DNA of 64,000 bases from Timema cristinae. Taxonomy: Eukaryota > Arthropoda > Insecta > Phasmatodea > Timematidae. Below the pieces are notes generated by a model. It was not told the DNA's origin and searched no databases. It worked only from the letters and a program-made list of their open reading frames with translations. The position numbers were made by a program, and so were the translations under genes. Position 1 is the stretch's first letter. Every line of letters starts with the position of its first letter. Of this stretch, positions 57,773 through 64,000 are shown piece by piece. Location: contig JBCFYV010000012.1 in the NCBI GenBank assembly GCA_039000515.1, positions 16,634,479-16,698,478 on the forward strand, given 5' to 3'.

Positions 57773-59110
57773 GAATATTATCAATTCTCCTATGCAATTG
57801 ACTGTTGTGAAGATGTCATTGTTTACTTCCTGTTTATGTTGTCTACCACGGTGGAGAAGGATATCACCACTCCTATACGATTCACTGATATGGATATGTC
57901 ATTGTCTACCACCTGTTCGTGTTATATTCCTTGGTGAAGAATGATATCACAGCTCTTATAAGCTTGACTCTTGTGAATATGTCATTGTCTACCACCTGTT
58001 CGTGTTATATTCCTTGGTGAAGAATGATATCACAGCTCTTATAAGCTTGACTCTTGTGAAGATGTCATTGTCTACCACCTGTTCAAGTTGTATTCCTTGG
58101 TGAAGAATGATATCACAGCTCTTATAAGCTTGACTCTTGTGAAGATGTCATTGTCTACCACCTGTTCATGTTGTATTCCTTGGTGAAAAATGATATCACA
58201 GCTCTTATAAGCTTGACTCTTGTGAAGATGTCATTGTCTACCACCTGTTCATGTTGTATTCCTTGGTGGAGAATGATATCACAGCTCTTATAAGCTTGAC
58301 TCTTGTGAAGATGTCATTGTCTACCACCTGTTCATGTTGTATTCCTTGGTGAAGAATGATATCACAGCTCTTATAAGCTTGACTCTTGTGAAGATGTCAT
58401 TGTCTACCACCTGTTCATGTTGTATTCCTTGGTGAAGAATGATATCACAGCTCTTATAAGCTTGACTCTTGTGAAGATGTCATTGTCTACCACCTGTTCA
58501 TGTTGTATTCCTTGGTGAAGAATGATATCACAGCTCTTATAAGCTTGACTCTTGTGAAGATGTCATTGTCTACCACCTGTTCATGTTGTATTCCTTGGTG
58601 AAGAATGATATCACAGCTCTTATAAGCTTAACTCTTGTGAAGATGTCAATGTCTACCACCTGTTCATGTTATATTCCTTGGTGAAAAATGATATCACAGC
58701 TCTTATAAGCTTGACTCTTGTGAAGATGTCATTGTCTACCACCTGTTCATGTTGTATTCCTTGGTGAAGAATGATATCACAGCTCTTATAAGCTTGACTC
58801 TTGTGAAGATGTCATTGTCTACCACCTGTTCATGTTGTATTCCTTGGTGAAGAATGATATCACAGCTCTTATAAGCTTAACTCTTGTGAAGATGTCAATG
58901 TCTACCACCTGTTCATGTTATATTCCTTGGTGAAAAATGATATCACAGCTCTTATAAGCTTGTCTGTTGTGAAGAAGTCATTGTTTACTTCTTATATTTT
59001 TACTTATTCCTTGCCAAAGAATGAAATAACTGCTTCTATGCACTTGACTGTTGTGAATAGTCCAGTGTTTACCATCTACAATCTTTATGTTGTTTTCCCT
59101 GGTGAGGTAA
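57773..59110 (+). repeat. Satellite array, 83-bp monomer
   Basis: Monomers of exactly 83 bp start at 57818, 57901, 57984, 58067, 58150, 58233, 58316, 58399, 58482, 58565, 58648, 58731, 58814, 58897 and 58980. Each contains attgtctaccacctgttc, ttccttggtgaagaatga and tatcacagctcttataagct. Inner copies are almost identical while edge copies (57818, 58980 and the part before 59110) are diverged. The units at 58648 and 58897 share private variants (aatgtc, ttatattcc, gaaaaatg), a 249-bp three-unit higher-order repeat. 83 is not a multiple of 3, so this is not a protein repeat. Confidence 0.97.
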
Positions 59111-59940
59111 GATTAACTCTCTACCGTATTTCTTTTTAAATACAATACTCATAATCCTATTTTGGTCAAACTATTTGGTCACAGAAAATACTACCTGCTT
59201 TTACCATGATAACTGTTTTATATAATATAAATTTGGTGTATATAGGTGTTTTTATAACCTAAATAATCCATCCTATTACTCTATAACTATGTATAGGTTA
59301 CACATTGCTTCAAAAAAAAAAGTTTTATATTTGTCAAAGCTATCTTTAAGGACAATGGTTGGTCGGAAAATTTGAAATACACCAATTTATCGTTCAAAAT
59401 AGTAGTTTCTTATTATTTTTAAAATTTGAAATATATATATAATTAATAGAGTTTAACTGACTGAATTAGTCTCACTGGTTTCCTAAAACTATAAACTATT
59501 GTGTGATATAGATTATGTATGTGATACTAACATGTTACAGATTCGAATGTAATGATTACTATATGATCATACATACGATTTTTTAACTAAACATCTAATC
59601 TTATAAAGAAAATTGACATTACAATAGTATTTATTGTATTTACTAATTTAAGGTGTGGCACATATTGAATCACGCATCCAAATCTTCCCAACCCCTGGGC
59701 CTAGAATCTTGAAGTCTAGCTGGCAGGAAAAGAAAACCCAGTACAACCAGTAAATGCTAAAATTGGGAAATTTCAACATTGAGCTTATAGAAAAGGGGTC
59801 GTATAATTATTTTAAAAACTTTTAAACACTGAACCATAACATTACAAATCATCCGAAAGTGCAATTTAAATTATTTTTTATTAAGTACACAACATGGATA
59901 AGCTGCAACTTACTAATATAATATTTGACATATCAATTAT

Positions 59941-59973
<33 letters not shown>

Positions 59974-60149
59974 CTTATATTTATCTTAATCTATATTATG
60001 ACGATGAATCTGTAGTGCCTTAGCACTTAGGAATTGTGAGACAATATAGCTTCAGTATTATAATATAAATGCAGATAAATTAAAATCCTTCCTGGTTAAT
60101 TTTTAGAACCCTTCTAAACGTTCCAGAAAACTAAAATTTTGAAGGCAGA
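59111..60149. other. AT-rich sequence, nothing recognised
   Basis: Includes a (TA)n run near 59952-59971. No gene. Confidence 0.4.
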
Positions 60150-61276
60150 TAATGGAAATATCCTCCCTTATCGTTCATACAATAATAAAAGCAAAATAGA
60201 TGAAAGATTTAAAATGGGTTATGTTGAATTGGGGCGTTTAAATAAATAAAATATCCTATTAAGAAAGGTAGATAATTGAAATTTGGCAGGCAGGTAGAGA
60301 TACAACTAAAAATAATCAAACAAGCCTTAACAGTTATGGTTTCATAGCTAGAGTTGGTGAAATAGGGAGAAGATTCAAATATCTACAAAACTGATTGAAA
60401 TAATTACTTACAAGGGAGGTATAAAACTTTAGTTTGGCAATTATATTAGGTGCCCCCCAAAAATTAAAAAAAGGCTGATCGTTCCAAATTTTAAAATGAG
60501 ACTCTTGGAAAAGAGGCATGAAAGGTATATTAATAAAAAATTCATTTTTAAGAAAATTAAAATTTGTCAAGAATGTAGAAGTATTGCTCAAAATACTTAA
60601 AATAATTATTAAAGATTATACATTTTTAATTGAGAGTTGGTGAAATAGGGGTGTATATTCAACATTTCCAAAACTTATACAAAACTACTTTCCATTTGTG
60701 GAAAATATAAATTTATCAGGAAGGTTTAAGAATCACCCAATAATGCTGAACAAAAAATATCCAAATTTAAGTATCTAAAAATAGGATAAGGATGATTCCC
60801 CCACAAAAAAAAAATCCAAACGAGCAAAATAAAACAATCCCCATAAATCTACATATATTTAGAAAGTAAGCAGAAGCTAATGTCTATATATGAACAATTT
60901 CAAAATAAGTCTTTGGGAAATTGGACAGTGGGGGTTATAAAAAGACATATCTCTTTAAGTGAGATAAAACATTGACATTTAGCATGCAATTAGGGGGTTC
61001 TACTCCAGATAATCAATTATATCCTTAAAAATAAAGTTTCAAATTTGGAGACTGTGAATTGGGAGAGGGTGGATTTAAAAAAAAAATATTTAGTACAAGA
61101 AATGGCCCTTCCAATTTACTAGGTATAATCACTGAAAAACAATACAACTATAGCATCAGAGGGATAAACAAAACTAAATTAAATAAAAAATGGTGCTTGG
61201 GTTAAAATATTTTAATACACGTCATACAGTGACTTCAGGGATGGATTTCAGTTATAGTCTCCCAAACAACCCTATA
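60150..61276 (+). repeat. Dispersed repeat family B-rep
   Basis: About four units with the phrases 'tagagttggtgaaataggga', 'aaatttgtcaagaatgtaga' and 'actaaaaataatcaaacaag', period near 270 bp (landmarks about 60398, 60675, 60942). Confidence 0.65.
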
Positions 61277-61583
61277 AATATTTACTTTTTTTATTATTAT
61301 TATTTTATTATTATTATATTATTATTATTTAGCACCGTGCTTTACTACTCGTTCGGTTATACGCTTTAAGTACTAATTACGCTAATGGATTAGGAATTGG
61401 GAAGGTTGAATTAGAGGAAGTGAACTCGCATTTGCATGGAAGGAGAGTGGAAAACCATTTAGGAAACACCTCCCCAGTTCACCCGACCAAGATTTGAACC
61501 TCGATCTCCCCGTCCTTAGCAGTCGAGCTCAACACGACTAGCGCGTTAGCCAACTACGCCACCGAGGCGGGTAATATTTACTT
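61277..61583 (-). mobile_element. SINE family A, full length with target duplication
   Basis: Flanked by AATATTTACTT (61277-61287 and 61573-61583). An (ATT)n tail, the shared tail, a body nearly identical to 38470-38640, the B-box complement 'gatttgaacctcgatctccc' and the head 'gttagccaactacgccaccg' are all present. It interrupts family B-rep text. Confidence 0.92.
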
Positions 61584-61689
61584 AAATAAAACGCTGGAAT
61601 CCCAGATAATGAATAAATTAAACAGCCCTCTCAAATAAAAGGAATAAAATTGACATAGCATCTTGGAGGAATTGGTAAAATGTTAGTTT

Positions 61690-61830
61690 ACCCTTTCACA
61701 GTGATAACTAACGACCGGGGTCTGGATGTTGTGTCCATTCTAAATTTAAGTTGATTTATAAGTCATGTACTGATATAATCAGTCAGTTTAGAAAGTGCAC
61801 GTTAAATATCTCAAATAAATGAAGAAATAA
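61690..61830 (+). mobile_element. SINE-like family C, tail fragment
   Basis: 'cagtttagaaagtgcacgtt' and 'aaatatctcaaataaatga' match the end of the copy at 11600-11890. Confidence 0.5.
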
Positions 61831-63869
61831 ATTAATTGTAAGTAATACTAAATTATGCACCATATGATATAAATTAGCTTACCTACAATATTCGACCTCC
61901 TCTCCCACACTTGACAAATGTAGCCTAAGTTTACCAGCAGTCACTCACTGTACACGCACGTAAAGTTCAAATTAAACTTGTGTTTTTACTGAATTCTCAA
62001 ATAAATGGACACTAATTTTTATCTATTTTCTTACACATTGTTTTCCCTGAAATTTAGCAAGCTCAACTTGAAGGGCCCCACTATGGCCTAGCTTACAAGA
62101 TAGGGCAATGGTGCAATCTGTCAAGGTAAGACTGCTGCTACCTTCCAGAGTAAGAGGAGTGAAGATATTATGATATTAATAAAAGTTAATAAAGCACCAA
62201 AATTAACTTTAATTTTTATATGTGAAAGGAATCACCCCCCACTCCCTAACATTACACTTCCTTCGGCCACCTGAATTCTCTAGTTAGCCCTTAATGGGAA
62301 ACTACTGATTTATGACATAATTTTACTCTTTCCAAAATATACGGTACCAAAAATAAATTAGAAAGTTGGACAAAAAAAAAAAGCTAGGAAAAACAATTGA
62401 CCAGCACTGGCATTTAATTTAAACTTTGCTATTTCCACACTTTGCCATATAGAGGATCTTAAGGGTGATAGGTGTCTAAGATTTTTTTTTTTACATAAAT
62501 TGAACTGTTGGCTCCAAATAACAGATTCTGGCTGTGTTATTGTTTCAAAAACAAGATCTTTTAATTTTTAATATGTTTTATTATGTAAAATTGACATTTT
62601 AATTAAAGGAATTATATTAGTAGGTATTTCAAAAACTTTTTATTTTAAGTAGCGGATATTTTGTAATTGTCATAATGACTTGCTATAGATGATCTTGTAA
62701 AGATTACAATATAATCACCTTATTACTTTATTAAATATTTAATATTTATTATTACATTTAAAAATTACATTTTAATTTATCCCTGTAAAATGAGTTATTT
62801 TCTTTCGGTCTTACTCTCTAAAATTTTTAAATGTATTACATTCACATGGTTAATCAGTTCAGAGCCGTTAGAAACTTGATTTTTTCCTATACGAGGAAGT
62901 GTTTTTTAATACCTACTTTTTAAACTCATGCTGTCCACAGCTTTGAATCATTACCTTGCGTAACACACTTTTCAGGGATTAGCTGTTTACCTTGACTATC
63001 CTTTAGCGAACTTTTACAGGACTTTTGTGTACTGTCTCCTTCCCCCATCCACCCCCTTCCATTGGAATACTCCAAATTCTCATTCTATAAACAATCCCTT
63101 CTCCTTACTCACCCAAAAGCAGCAACAAATAATCTATTGATAAACTGTAAAATGTATCTTTTATCCCTCAGGTCTTTGGTAGAAGGGTTCCGCTGACCTT
63201 TTTAGTAACGTAGATACACTTGGTTGCTCTATAAAACGTCCAACTTTTATGGCAAATTATTTTTTATATGAGTTCAAATTTCATTATTAATTCTACAAAT
63301 TCAAGGCAAATTTGCCATCACCACTAACGTTTACAAATACTTGTTTAATTTTAAATGGCTGAAAAACCTCTACCGAGTCAAGCAGATTATAAACAAGATT
63401 TGTTTCTTAACTTGACTTTTACCTAAGGAGTCATATCTGCCTACATTTTAGTTTTCAATGACATATTTACTAGAGTAACTTTCTATAGATAAATTGTTAC
63501 TAGTTTATAACGACGATAATACACCCTTGCTTTGAAGAAAAGAATCAGAATGCCAACAATATTACATTCTACCAGAGTCATTCGATCTGGAAAGGGATGA
63601 ATGGGGGGTTACTTTACCCTAATCTATTATTCATAATTGTTCACTTGTAATGAATTTTTAATAAGTCGATTTTTTTAACCTCCTTGACACCGTTAAATAT
63701 CCCATAACTTCTAAGAACAAAGATTTAAACTTAACGTGTACTTACAACGAGAGAAAACAAAATAACACTAAATATTGTTATTATATATTCTCACGTTTTT
63801 ATAAAATCGTGAGCTTACGCTAATTTATTTTATCAACTAGTTATTTATAACCTCAATTACCCACCTCTA
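61831..63869. other. AT-rich sequence, nothing recognised
   Basis: The segment at 62669-62702 is an unoccupied relative of the hAT-like insertion site at 56075. No gene. Confidence 0.4.
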
Positions 63870-63999
63870 AATAGCTAATTTAATTATTTTAAAATGTTGA
63901 AATCCATAAAAAAAAAGTTTTAAAAAACGTACTCTACAAAATAGAGGTGCCTTAAAAAATTGAGGGCTCATGGCCTAAACATTCTTAAATCTGGCCCTG
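63870..63999 (-). mobile_element. hAT-like terminus at the window edge
   Basis: The reverse complement begins CAGGGCCAGATTTAAG and continues 'aatgtttaggccatgagccc', a terminus style common in hAT non-autonomous elements. The inner limit is uncertain and the flank lies outside the window. Confidence 0.45.
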
Positions 64000-64000
64000 A

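Noticed and set aside
57818..58980. CRISPR array
   Set aside because: Repeat units are contiguous with no unique spacers, and the genome is eukaryotic.
57666..59139. Possible repeat protein encoded by the 83-bp array
   Set aside because: 83 is not a multiple of three, stops occur in every frame, and the monomer is conserved at the DNA level without codon bias.

Overview
This is an AT-rich window of an animal nuclear genome, most likely from an arthropod (an insect, possibly a hemipteran). The lineage call rests on the mix of mobile elements (pogo/jerky-type, mariner, other Tc1/mariner, PIF/Harbinger and MULE relics, long-TIR MITEs) and on tRNA-derived SINEs with ATT-repeat tails. It is not proven. 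There are no operons, no prokaryotic gene layout and no CRISPR. I could not recognise a single host protein-coding gene. The only long intact reading frame belongs to a transposon.

The centrepiece is a 2,775-bp pogo/jerky-type DNA transposon at 3644-6418. Its boundaries are fixed by 17-bp perfect terminal inverted repeats, a TA target duplication, and a related unoccupied copy of the target site at 6824-7044 on the opposite strand. It encodes an uninterrupted transposase (helix-turn-helix, CENP-B-like domain, DDE domain, basic tail, C-terminal PHD-type zinc finger). The second catalytic aspartate is replaced by asparagine. A G/C-rich motif ending in TGCGCA recurs in both orientations near each end. 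About 120 bp beyond its right end lies a candidate type I hammerhead ribozyme, the kind carried by Penelope-like retroelements.

The rest is a mosaic of repeats. SINE family A (tRNA-like head) is present in about seventeen copies or pieces. SINE family B has a different tRNA-like head but the same 3' tail. Family C is a third SINE-like repeat. Families A-rep (about 150-bp units) and B-rep (about 275-bp units) are long, internally repetitive dispersed repeats. Family D is a long-TIR MITE. Discrete insertions can be delimited well: a 476-bp MITE at 27270-27745, a solo LTR at 31031-31339, a foldback mariner at 40078-41217, and a PIF/Harbinger derivative at 52280-52891 inside a SINE. A satellite of 83-bp monomers occupies 57773-59110. 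A MULE-type transposase relic lies at 35773-36640 and the C-terminal end of a Tc1/mariner transposase at 48067-48300, both on the minus strand.

Functionally, nothing here forms a pathway. The window is best read as intergenic or deep intronic sequence built by successive insertions, and several nested events can be ordered in time.
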